In this document: in pieces, positions 9,024-19,354 of the stretch
Layout of the letters: each line of letters begins with the position of its first letter
How positions within the stretch are numbered: the first letter of the stretch is position 1
Assembly (NCBI RefSeq): GCF_000149955.1
Contig: NC_031000.1
Coordinates: forward strand, 795,813 to 859,812
Source of the DNA: Fusarium oxysporum f. sp. lycopersici 4287
Taxonomy: Eukaryota > Ascomycota > Sordariomycetes > Hypocreales > Nectriaceae
DNA: 64,000 nt
Direction: 5' to 3'
The notes under the pieces: generated by a model
Seen by the model: the letters and a program-made list of their open reading frames with translations, nothing else
Databases searched by the model: none
What the model was told of the DNA's origin: nothing
Made by a program: the position numbers and the translations under genes

Positions 9024-10722
9024 TCATCTCCAGCCACTATTCCAAATAACATAGGCTATGTCCCTGGCTGTTTTAACGGTGTCAATAACGCGACAAAACA
9101 TCCCTTTGTTTGAACACGTGGCCGCCTCCTCATAGGGCATAAACATGTTAGACTGAGTGCGACGCATGCCAGCTGGCTCGGCGGTCAAGGTGTCTGTAGA
9201 AGTAATGTGATGCGGATCATGTTCTTCGAAAGCCCCATATGTGTACCAGCCTGAGTTTGTATCGGTATCAATTAAATCCTCGGAGAATCTACCTGACGCT
9301 TTAGGTGGACGAGGCGCCTCTTGTAAGGCGCTAGAGGTGTAGCGTATGACCGTTTCTGGGACTTGTACATGTTCTCGATGTTTTAGTGTTGTTGATGGAA
9401 GCATCGCGATCGTCTTTCCATCAGAGAGTACTGGATTGCCCTCCTTCGCCGTCTTTCGCGACCTGTCCAGCTTCATTATCATTCCGTCTTCGGAATTGGT
9501 ATCGGTACTGATATCGCAGTCGTCGTCATCGTCGTCGTCTTTAACTTCAACGGCGATACATTGCTCGACTTCATAATTGAAGTGGATGTGTTTACGTTCA
9601 AGACCTGACGATGAGATCCCACTGTATGCTGACGATGGTAGCATACTAGAGGTATCACAGCTCATTGGCATCGAAGGGAAGGGGAATATATTGTGATCCA
9701 TCGTCACTGCGCGATCAAAAGAAAGCTCTTTTAATCGCCGGCTGTCTTTCTGTCTCGCCTGGGCCACTGGGGTTACCTGCTGGGGTAAGGATGATGTTGA
9801 CAATGGCCTCGGCAGTATGATATCTGATATGCTCCTTTTCTTCAGGATACTCTTCCTGTTAGAATTGACTAGTAAGTTGGGCTGGAGCAATGAGGCACCA
9901 CAAGGTCCAGTCTGCGTACAGTAGATCTTGCTAGCACCTTGCTGAACGGGGCCATATAGCCAACTCACATCGCTATCTTTCAGCCTGCACAAAGTTAGCT
10001 TGATATTCGTGCCTAATAACATCATGTCCCTACCAGTTGAGCGTTTTGGGAGACACAGTCTTCAGGCTTTTATATTTTGTCCATGTTCTCCAGCATGCAT
10101 TCTCCAAACGGGCGCTATTGGGGTCCTCTCCTCGGCGGGTGGAAATATATTTCCATGATGACAGGATTTCTTCCTCCTTCCAGTCATGAGAAAGGTAGTC
10201 GATATTCCTCCACGGCTGGGCGTCAATAGCAGTATTAACTTCAGCGCGCTCGTGGAACTTTCCTAATTCTGGCGAACCCCATGTTGACGTATCAGCCGGA
10301 TTATCATTGTCAATAGAAGAGGCGTAGTATGAGTCGCCCGCCTTGAGATCCGACCGGCGTTCCAGGCCATCGTCCGGTGCTACAAAGAAACCGTCTTTCT
10401 GAAATTGGGGTAACCAAGCGTGCTCTGCCGACGGCTTGACCTGGTGAATTCCGTCATTATAATCGGATGGGGTGGAAATATCCGCAAATGGTGTCGAGGA
10501 ACAGGACATATCCATTGATTCGCCGTAGATAGGAGGCGTCGAGGAAGCTGAAGAGGCTGCGGTGTCTGGATGTTCAAGAGACTGAGAGCATGGGTCGCTC
10601 GTTGGGTCTGCTCCAGACTGAGACGTCGTTGTCCTGCCCGCCAGTTGCGAGGGAGAATGGCATTCTTCCATTTCCGAGAAAATAAAGTAGCTGCTCCCTT
10701 CGGAGGAGGGTAGGGCGGCCAT
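9024..10722 (-). CDS. REG1: Reg1-like protein phosphatase 1 regulatory subunit (549 aa, two exons)
   Basis: Exons are 10722-10034 and 9984-9024, separated by a 49-bp intron (donor GTAGGG, acceptor TGCAG) that splits the Trp codon of TLNW|LKDSDVSWLYG. That junction lies in the DUF1752-type motif RLENACWRTW...LYGP (about residues 204-241). A PP1-docking motif KHIHF (361-365) followed by NYEVEQCIAVE and an Asp run matches the Reg1 family. In yeast Reg1 targets the Glc7 phosphatase to Snf1 for glucose repression. The C-terminus ends IAYVIWNSGWR, as in filamentous-fungal homologues. The first in-frame ATG is at 10720-10722; an upstream exon is possible. It appears shorter than typical homologues, so it may be a second or diverged copy. 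Confidence 0.8.
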
Positions 10723-12025
10723 CTGGATAGATGGTTCATAGAGCTGCCTCCTACACACCCCACGTCATACAGAAGTATATCCAGGCTGCTCGTTTTGAGG
10801 TGTAATGGAAGCTCCGGTTTTTTGGGTTGTTAGAATTTGCCCCTGATCTCGAGGGCAGCTCCGGTGTGTGCGACCGTTGGCGAGAAAAGGTAGGTTGAGA
10901 TCCCAACAACTTGGGCGTGCCGCCGTGCCAATAATGGCCCATAGCAATCGAGATTGAAGAAGAGAGAGGAGTAGCTACGCCATGAAAGCGATAGAGTGAC
11001 ATCATGAATGGCACTCTCTGCAAGGTGCCATTTTACAGTGAAAAAACCCTCTTTATCTTGGCAATCAGTCATAATCACATGTTAACCACTCCCGGATATC
11101 AGGGACACTGCTGGGAAACTTGTCCTGCGGTACCGTTGCGGACCGGTTGGAGAGTTTCGAGCCACCTTGCCATGGCCCATAAGCCGTACTCGGTATAGCA
11201 GGTCAGAGACGTATAGATTGCCTAATTGACAGCGGTAGCTTGACTTGCAATGCCTTCTCTCCAATTTAGTGAACAATGTGCAGCGCGGCGCGCAGTGTAC
11301 AGCGTCTAGGCGCTGGATTTGGGGCAGGAGCGGAGAATGACGATGACGTAAAAAGAACTCACTACGCCAGTAAAAGTGGAAAGTTTGGCGACACTCGAAA
11401 GATTTGGGCTCCGCCGTCAGACTCCCCGTGGGTTGTACTGCTGCTCAGATATCGTCGCTGTCGTTGGTGGACGCGTGGTGGTCGTGGCGTGCTGCCTCGA
11501 GTCAAAACAATGCGGGTGTAGATGCAATGAACGGTTGAAGCCCATTGAGTTCTTTTGTGGCTTGTTGAGCCCAAAGATCTCGTTCTCACGGTTTGTTAAT
11601 TGCAATACGACGATTCGCCCGCGCCGGGATTGAACATGTGGAAAACGCACTTATGATGTCGGTGACACAGGTTACATATGCAGTGACCACCAGTCAAAAT
11701 AGATGTAATTAAGAACGCACAACTTGCTTGGGCAGACTTTGAGTTATCCGCGGCGCGATCTTAAGCGTCATGTCACCTCCGACTGAAGCCGACAAATTGA
11801 CGGTCCACAGTGTCTGCGGAGCCTCAAGAGCAACCGGCAAGAGCGCCTACTGGTCATCAACTACCACATAGCAGACATCCGACGCTCTCCATGGCTCCAA
11901 TACAGAGTTTATGTGGTATCAGGAGATCGATGGAAAATATGACGCTGATGGCTGAAACTTAGAGGTAAGAAGCTGGCGCTAGTTCTCATTAAGAGAACGT
12001 GGTACCCCTCCAATTCCCCCCATTA
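10723..12025. other. intergenic region upstream of the Reg1-like gene
   Basis: Only short overlapping frames without domain signals occur here. The first few hundred bases probably hold the promoter of the minus-strand Reg1-like gene. No repeat or RNA gene was recognised. Confidence 0.5.
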
Positions 12026-14325
12026 CCCGTTGGCTCATGCCGCGAGGCGGGGCGAGCCAACTAAGCAAGCTTAGTTGGGCCCAAAAGTGTGAGACGGCAC
12101 AAAAGTGTGAGACAACCCCTCACCGCCGGCTGTCTCGAATTTCATTGATTTTCTATGTGATTTTCATGCAAATCTAGACGCCAATTAGTAAAAAAAGTAC
12201 CATTTCTGTCCACTTGCATTATGCCGTCAATACCTAACATTAAAGCTGCTCAGGCAGTGGTTATTTCACGCCAACGACTCCAAAAGGGCTTATCTCGTGA
12301 TGCTTCCAACGGGCCAAAGAAGGCTCTCTCTCTCCGCGATGCTGAACGACGATATCCCGGCTCTAAGAGGCCGTCTATTGCTCGGATTATCAAGCAGCTT
12401 GAAGCTGCTAATACCCTTGATTATGAACTAGTTATTCAGCCAAATATGGGCCGGCCGCGACTTCTTTCGGATGATGAAGATGAGGCTATCGTGAGCTTCG
12501 TTATGTGGATGCAGAAGTCCGGTCTTCCAGCTTCTAAAAGCGAGATTGTGGATGCAGTCAACACTATAAGAAGCCGCCGTGATGCTGATGCCAAGCCGGT
12601 TGGGAAGATGTGGTACAGGCGCTTCCGTGACGATCATCCTGAGCTTGATACCTCGATATTGAAGGCGAAGGAAGCGGCGCGCTATGAGTATGAGGAAGCC
12701 GGCGTGGAGGAGACGAAGCAGTGGTTCAAGCGGCTCGATGAGGTTATCACGAGATACGGAATCGGCGCCTCGGAAATCTGGAATGCTGATCAAGCAGGTA
12801 TTAGAGTCGGAATACTGCGAGAGCGAGTACAATGCCTCGTTGTACGTACTAATAAGAAGGCGGCAACAGAGGTATATTCCCCTAATGATCGAGAGACTTG
12901 TACCGTGATCGGTACAGGTAACGCCGCCGGAGAGACCACTCCGCCGTGGCTTATCTTCAAAGCCTTTCCAACGCTCGAGTGGGCGAATATAGAAGGCGAT
13001 CTCGAGATGCGGTTTGCACAGTCAGATACAGCGTTCTCGAATGGCGATATAACGCTCGAGTGGGCGAGAGACTTCAACCGGAAGTCTTGGGATAAGTCTG
13101 CAGCAGTTCAACATCGTCAGCTGGATTTTGAAGAGTGGTTTGGGTGTAACGAGCACCTAAAAAGCCCTTCTAATGCTGCCGCTTTATATGACAAGCCTCC
13201 GGGCACGGAAGGAAAGGCTGAAGAGGATCTCGTGTGGCGGTTGCTCGTTATCGACGGCTTCTCCGGTCACGGCTCTTTCGCCTTTCGAGAATACTGTATA
13301 AAATTTAATATCCTCGTTGCCTTCCTTCTTCCTCATTCAACTCACATGCTTCAACCAATGGATCTTGGTGTTTTTCAGTGGTTAAAGAATGCACACCAAA
13401 AAAGGCTGCGAGATGCTTTGCGGAAGGGAAATTTGAGCTTCAACCGCCGTGACTTTGCCGGCTCCTTCAAGGTATGTGTAATCAGCTTTAACCTTCTCTC
13501 AAATACCCCGCTTTTCACATACTAATCCTCATTACCTCAGGAGATCTTTGATGAAGGCTTCACGCCGGCCCACATCATCACAGGCTTCGAAAAGTCAGGA
13601 ATCTTCCCGCCCACCGAGGTGCCTGCAGTCAGCTATCTTCTAAAAAAGAAGCTGAAGACGCGTAAGGCTATTGACCCGGCTTTATCTTCGCTTTTACCGG
13701 CGGAAAATCGGTTCCCTTTGGCCTCTGATACAGCAAGAGATGTCAGTAACTGCTATCACGATATTCTGAGCTCCCCAACGCTCAGGGGACTGGAGTCGGT
13801 CCGGAAGATCGTCAGTGAAGCTATTGTGCTTGAAGATATCGTGAGGAATCACGTTGAAGATCGCCAAGGGCGTATCGAGAAGAGATATCACCAGAGAAAG
13901 CGCGGCAAGCGAGCAAAACCGGTAGGAGAATATATTCACAATGTGAGCTTAGAAGAGCTTCGAGAACAGCATACTGAGGATGTAAATGCAGGAAATAAGG
14001 CACAACAGCGACTTCAGCTTCGGAATCTTCGATCTTTTGCAATCCAGCAGATGAAGGAGATAAGAGATGAGTGGCGGAAGAAGAAGGAGGTTATCGTCAA
14101 CGGCGTTGAAAAGAGGTTACAGTTTAAACAGTGGCTCGAACACACCGGAAAGGATGTTGAATATGCCTCATATGACGCCTCACGAGCTGAGATACGTTCT
14201 CAACTGAACAAGAAGGAGGATTTCTTTACGATCGATACCCAGCTTGCCCCGGAAGCCCGTGAGGCTATTCGCAAAGCACGCTTTGCAGATAAGCCCCTCT
14301 CGTCAGCCGATTTATCACGACTTCT
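12026..14325 (+). mobile_element. Fot/pogo element, family H, copy 2 (3' end in assembly gap)
   Basis: The left end at a TA (12024-12025) starts CCCGTTGGCTCATGCCGCG. Subterminal features are the near-palindrome at 12057-12078 and the two 18-bp-period units at 12083-12118 with AAAAGTGTGAGAC. The element runs into the unresolved stretch 14326-14966, where its 3' TIR must lie. It is oriented opposite to copy 1, so the two 5' ends face each other across 11.1 kb. Confidence 0.9.
12221..14325 (+). CDS. pogo transposase, family H (two exons, 3' end missing in gap)
   Basis: Exon 1 is 12221-13471 (417 codons) and exon 2 starts at 13541, in phase, after a 69-bp intron (GTATGT...ACTAAT...CTCAG). The protein has a psq-type HTH, a CENP-B-type HTH and a DDE_1 domain with D190 (IWNADQAG), D345 (LLVIDGFS) and D381 (LQPMDLG), a DD35D triad. 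The residues after D381 continue through the splice with EIFDEGFTPAHIITGF and a Lys/Arg-rich C-terminal region. No lesion is visible before the gap at codon about 679. This is a longer, intron-bearing pogo branch distinct from elements A-F, and no zinc knuckle is seen in the part available. Confidence 0.88.
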
Positions 14326-14966
14326 NNNNNNNNNNNNNNNNNNNNNNNNNNNNNNNNNNNNNNNNNNNNNNNNNNNNNNNNNNNNNNNNNNNNNNNNNNN
14401 NNNNNNNNNNNNNNNNNNNNNNNNNNNNNNNNNNNNNNNNNNNNNNNNNNNNNNNNNNNNNNNNNNNNNNNNNNNNNNNNNNNNNNNNNNNNNNNNNNNN
14501 NNNNNNNNNNNNNNNNNNNNNNNNNNNNNNNNNNNNNNNNNNNNNNNNNNNNNNNNNNNNNNNNNNNNNNNNNNNNNNNNNNNNNNNNNNNNNNNNNNNN
14601 NNNNNNNNNNNNNNNNNNNNNNNNNNNNNNNNNNNNNNNNNNNNNNNNNNNNNNNNNNNNNNNNNNNNNNNNNNNNNNNNNNNNNNNNNNNNNNNNNNNN
14701 NNNNNNNNNNNNNNNNNNNNNNNNNNNNNNNNNNNNNNNNNNNNNNNNNNNNNNNNNNNNNNNNNNNNNNNNNNNNNNNNNNNNNNNNNNNNNNNNNNNN
14801 NNNNNNNNNNNNNNNNNNNNNNNNNNNNNNNNNNNNNNNNNNNNNNNNNNNNNNNNNNNNNNNNNNNNNNNNNNNNNNNNNNNNNNNNNNNNNNNNNNNN
14901 NNNNNNNNNNNNNNNNNNNNNNNNNNNNNNNNNNNNNNNNNNNNNNNNNNNNNNNNNNNNNNNNNN
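14326..14966. other. assembly gap (641 N)
   Basis: The bases are unresolved. By context the gap contains the 3' end and right TIR of the family H element and perhaps AT-rich spacer before element D. Confidence 0.99.
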
Positions 14967-15015
14967 AAAATGGCTAAAATTTTAATAGCTTATAAATAAG
15001 TCCTAAAATAAGCTA

Positions 15016-16875
15016 ACGTACACGATAAGCATGCCGATCAGACAAGCATGCCGATCAAAAATCCCTCAACCTTACATCTAACTATCTGATCAATTGATTC
15101 TCAACCAAATAATATGTCTCAATCTAATAAAGAGGCTCAAATCCTTCTTGCACTTCAGGCCTATCGGGCAGACCCAAAATTAAGTCTGCGACGAGCTGCA
15201 AAGGTCTATGATGTGAACTTCTCAACCCTCCATGCCCGACATAACGGTATCTCTGCACGTTGCGATTGGGTTCCAAAGTCACGGAAACTGAGTGATCTGG
15301 AGGAACAGGTTATAGTCCAGTATATCCTTGACCTAGATTCGCGAGGATTTCCTTCCCGGCATCGCGATATTGAAGAAATGGCGAATCGACTGCTTGCTGA
15401 TCGCGATGCATCACCAGTTGGCAAGCGCTGGGCTATCAATTTTATTAAGCGGCAACCAGAGCTCAAGACGCGTTTTCAGAGGAAATATGACTATCAGAGG
15501 GCCAAATGCGAAGATCCAATCGCTATTCGCAATTGGTTCAGGCTCGTACAGAACACAATCGCGAAGTATGGCATCCGATCAGATGATATCTGGAACTTTG
15601 ATGAGACCGGCTTTATGATGGGCGTGATATCAAGCGCTATAGTTATTACTAGCTCGGAAAGGCGTGGACGGCCAAAATCAGTCCAGCCTGGAAACCGGGA
15701 ATGGGTTACAGCGATTCAAGCGATCAATACAGAAGGTCAGGCGATTGATCCATTTATCGTGGTTGCAGGCCAATATCACCTTGCTAATTGGTACCGAGAA
15801 AGCAACCTCCCGGCCACTTGGGCTATTGCCACAACCCAAAATGGTTGGACGGATAATGAGACGGGTCTTGAGTGGCTAAAGCACTTCAATCGATGTACAA
15901 CCGACCGATCAGTTGGTGCCTATCGTCTTCTGATCCTTGATGGTCACGAAAGCCACCATTCGGCTGACTTCCAGATATATTGTGAAGAGAACAATATCAT
16001 CACGCTCTGTATGCCACCTCATTCTTCCCACCTACTTCAGCCCCTTGATGTTGGGTGTTTTGGGCCGCTGAAAAAGGCATATGGTCGAGAAATAGAGCAT
16101 CTGATCAGAAGGTCTATAACCCATATTTCCAAGACCGAGTTCTTCCCGGCCTTTTACGCCGCCTTTCAATTGACTATGACCGAGGCAAATATCAAAGGGG
16201 GTTTTAGAGGAGCCGGTCTTGTTCCTTTTGACCCGGAAGTTGTGATCTCAAAACTTGATGTGCAGCTACGGACTCCAACGCCTGTTGAGGAGGAGGCCCA
16301 ACAAGCTCAATCTTGGACTTCAAGGACCCCAAGAACAGCTCTTGAGGCTGGATCCCAGTCTGAATACCTACAGAGACGAATCAGAAGATATCACAGTAGC
16401 TCCCCAGAATCAATTCTTGAAGCTCTTCAGTCTCTTACTAAGGCAGTAAAGAGAAATATGCATAAGACTGCCCTACTAGAGGCCGAGAACCGAGAGCTTC
16501 GACAGGCAAATGAGATACTTAGCCGGCGGCACAGGGCAAAAAGAACCCGCCTACGGAATAGAGGGAGTATGACTATACAGGAAGGTCGGGATCTAATTGA
16601 TCAGATGGATGTAGATATACAGGTAATGGCTGAATCATCAAGAAGTGGTGGTCAAGGAAGTTCGGCGCGACCGAGGGTTCGGCGTTGCGGGACTTGCGGT
16701 AAGACTGGGCATAATGCAAGAACCTGTCAGGAGGGTATTGAGGCCTCTGGAGATGAGTATAGTAGTTAATTTCAATTGATCAGATGGTCTGTTGTGTTTT
16801 TATTGCGATTTATCTTAGGAGAGTTGAGATTTTTGATCGGCATGCTTGTCTGATCGGCATGCTTATCGTGTACGT
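15016..16875 (+). mobile_element. Fot/pogo element D (1,860 bp) with modular TIRs
   Basis: Flanked by TA (15014-15015 and 16876-16877). The 42-bp TIRs (15016-15057 and 16834-16875) are identical: cap ACGTACAC, then GATAAGCATGCCGATCA and GACAAGCATGCCGATCA. The element-specific box is ATGCCGATC, used by no other element here. Confidence 0.96.
15114..16769 (+). CDS. Fot/pogo transposase of element D (551 aa)
   Basis: A single uninterrupted exon from ATG 15114. It has a psq-type HTH with predicted recognition helix VNFSTLHARHNG, a CENP-B-like HTH, a DDE_1 domain (IWNFDETG, LILDGHES, LQPLDVG), a coiled region, a basic patch SRRHRAKRTR and a C-terminal CCHC knuckle (CGTCGKTGHNARTC). With identical TIRs and an open frame, it is the best candidate in the window for a currently active autonomous element. 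Confidence 0.94.
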   Translation: MSQSNKEAQILLALQAYRADPKLSLRRAAKVYDVNFSTLHARHNGISARCDWVPKSRKLSDLEEQVIVQYILDLDSRGFPSRHRDIEEMANRLLADRDASPVGKRWAINFIKRQPELKTRFQRKYDYQRAKCEDPIAIRNWFRLVQNTIAKYGIRSDDIWNFDETGFMMGVISSAIVITSSERRGRPKSVQPGNREWVTAIQAINTEGQAIDPFIVVAGQYHLANWYRESNLPATWAIATTQNGWTDNETGLEWLKHFNRCTTDRSVGAYRLLILDGHESHHSADFQIYCEENNIITLCMPPHSSHLLQPLDVGCFGPLKKAYGREIEHLIRRSITHISKTEFFPAFYAAFQLTMTEANIKGGFRGAGLVPFDPEVVISKLDVQLRTPTPVEEEAQQAQSWTSRTPRTALEAGSQSEYLQRRIRRYHSSSPESILEALQSLTKAVKRNMHKTALLEAENRELRQANEILSRRHRAKRTRLRNRGSMTIQEGRDLIDQMDVDIQVMAESSRSGGQGSSARPRVRRCGTCGKTGHNARTCQEGIEASGDEYSS

Positions 16876-17093
16876 TATGTTAATTTTCTTAGAGTTTTGA
16901 AAAAAAACTCTATATAGCTATAAACTTTAAAGTCTATATACACTGTGAAATACACTGTATTTTAAGATTTTCTATATAAAATAAAGTAATTAAAAATCTT
17001 TTAAAAATACCTTATTATATAATAAGCTACACTATCACAAGAAATAATTTTATTTAATTTTTAATTAATTTATTAAAGTATTAAAATGCTATA

Positions 17094-17544
17094 ACGTACA
17101 TGATAAGCGAGTGGACCAGACAAGTGAGTGGACCAACTATACTGTATACCTTAAATGCTGAACTTTAAAATTCTTAAAATATGCTATTTAAGTCTAAAAT
17201 ATAAGTACGAATAGCTGTTGAATGCTTAACTTAAAATCGTCTATATAAGTATTTTTCTAGAATTTTTTAAAAATTTATCTAGCTTATAAAACTTAAAAGA
17301 CTTAAAAAAGACGGTGCGAATAAGATATTTCTTAATTATTTCATAAGTAAATTTTATATATTTTTAAAATGCTTAATTATATAAGGTATATTATAGATTT
17401 GATATATTATATAAGTATTAGCTTTTATTAAGTTAATTTTGATTTTTAATAGCTTATTAAGGATACTAGATCTTAAGGTGTAAATACTAAAGAAAAACTT
17501 TTTGGTCCACTCACTTGTCTGGTCCACTCGCTTATCATGTACGT
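17094..17544. mobile_element. 451-bp MITE (element E) with F-type TIRs
   Basis: A non-autonomous element flanked by TA (17092-17093 and 17545-17546). Perfect 42-bp TIRs lie at 17094-17135 and 17503-17544: cap ACGTACAT, then GATAAGCGAGTGGACCA and GACAAGTGAGTGGACCA. The 367-bp interior is AT-rich with no transposase similarity. Cap and box match element F, not A-D, so an F-type transposase is its likely driver. Confidence 0.9.
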
Positions 17545-18400
17545 TATATGCCATTATATATACCTTTTATATTAAAACTAATAAGGCTTATAATATAATA
17601 TAAATACTAAGCTAAGAACATATACTCTTATAGAAATATAAGGGCTTACTCTACTAATTACTGCTTATATATACTAAAGTAGTTAGTTAGAAGAAGTCTA
17701 TAAGTCTCTATTATATAGGAGATTCTCTTAGTAATAACTAATTCTAATACCTTACCTAATATAATAAGAAGTAAGATTAGCCTCTATGCTTTTATAATTA
17801 TATAATTATCTTTACCTGGCTTCTTAAGTAGGATAATTTAAGTATATCTCTATTAATCTAGTATCATATCTTCCTTTAGTAATACCTAAAAGATAGTAAG
17901 GATATTATATTTTACTAAGGGCTAAACTTACTTCTAGATAATTGCTAATAGCCTATATTCTCCTAGTGCCTTTTATGATTTTATTGCCTATAGTTAATAT
18001 TCTACTTCTTCTAAAGTCAGGTTAGGTATTATTATAGTGGCTCTTTAATACTATAGCCCTTTGTCTTTAATATTATCTGGTAGTGGCAGGAAGAACTTAG
18101 TAAGAAGCTCTTCAGCTTGCTCTTAATAATTTGTCATTTTTGTTCCATCTGCCCTACCGAGTTAGGGTACCCTCCTAAAAGTTGCCTTTATCCCTAGACT
18201 TTATATACTTGGCTGCTTTCCAGATATTATCGTTATCTACTAGAAACTCCTTCTAATGATTGTTCTTGCGTTGTCGGATGGCATCGTGATACTGCTTCGC
18301 CGCAGCCTTTGCCGTATTTTCCAGACCGTTAGCATCCTGCCCCGCACGGCTTACGGCTCCCATTAGGTCAGATCCACGAGCACACTGCAATTAGGTATAT
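17545..18400 (-). mobile_element. RIP-decayed Tad-type LINE remnant
   Basis: Most of this stretch is AT-rich with TA-biased decay. On the minus strand, 18400 down to about 18190 still encodes a recognisable LINE segment with AAKQYHDAIRQRKNNH, a TAG in place of Trp, then KEFLVDNDNIWKAAKY. This is found before the reverse transcriptase in fungal Tad elements. G-to-A (C-to-T) stops fit RIP. The decayed part toward 17545 probably holds the rest of the RT. Confidence 0.6.
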
Positions 18401-19354
18401 ACTCCCTATATCTCAGTGTTGGTTAAGGGGAGAGGATCTCTATAAACCATTTAAGAAGAGTATTACTAGTAAATACATACTATAAATTACATGTACTTGC
18501 GCCCTTTCACTAACGACACGTCTTATCATTAATTTAATTAACCTTAATCTAAATAAAGTATACCCCTTGCAAAATTCAAGCCTACTCCCTGTTAGGTGGG
18601 TCTAGAAATTAAATTCTACTCTCCTGTAAAAATCAATTCTACCCTGGGTTGTTTGACATAAAACAAATAAATTCTACGTAGAATTTATTTTGGTATGGAG
18701 CACTAGGCAAGATCCACGAGCCTATCCTCTAAATAATAGCTGCGCCCGCAAATTGGGGCACAGCTAATTTTGAGTTTAAGTAGCATAAATTAGCGCTAGA
18801 ATACTAGCTACTAGTGGCTGCCTTTTGGTGGGGAGGGACGAAAAGTTAGCCTTTATAGTTAGGGTCGGGTGTACTTAGCAGCAGCTGCCAGAGCTGAGAC
18901 TGCTATATATTTAGTTCTTTGGATGGTTTCTAGCAAGCTCGGATAGAAGGTATCTGTATAACAGAAGGTATCGGCGTGAGACTCTTGACAGCTCGTATCT
19001 AGTCCGGCCGGCGCATTCCTTATTTAAGGACCGAAATGTATCCTCTAAAACTAAAGCCTTGAGCCTAATGGTCTATACTATTAATAGCCTCCTTCCTTTT
19101 AAATCAGCTCTCGCAATTATTAGCGCCCTAATACCCCACCATTATTGTAGATTCCACGTCTCTGAACGCCTGCTAGAGGATGCGCAGTCACTGTGCAAGA
19201 TAAAACATGTTTGTCTCTAAAGTTAGGACCTCAAGAGCTGACATCCCCGACTGAGTAGGGTGGTAAAGACTTTCCCTCCACAATGGCATCGAGGTACGTA
19301 CGGCAAGAAGGATAAAAAGCGAGAGATGCAGCCGAGAGATCCCGCCTGTTCATC
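18401..19354. other. intergenic, partly AT-rich; upstream region of the secreted-protein gene
   Basis: There is no open frame with domain support. AT-rich decay continues to about 19100, then base composition rises toward the gene at 19355. A short AT run GATAAAAAGC (about 19310) could be a core promoter element. Confidence 0.45.
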
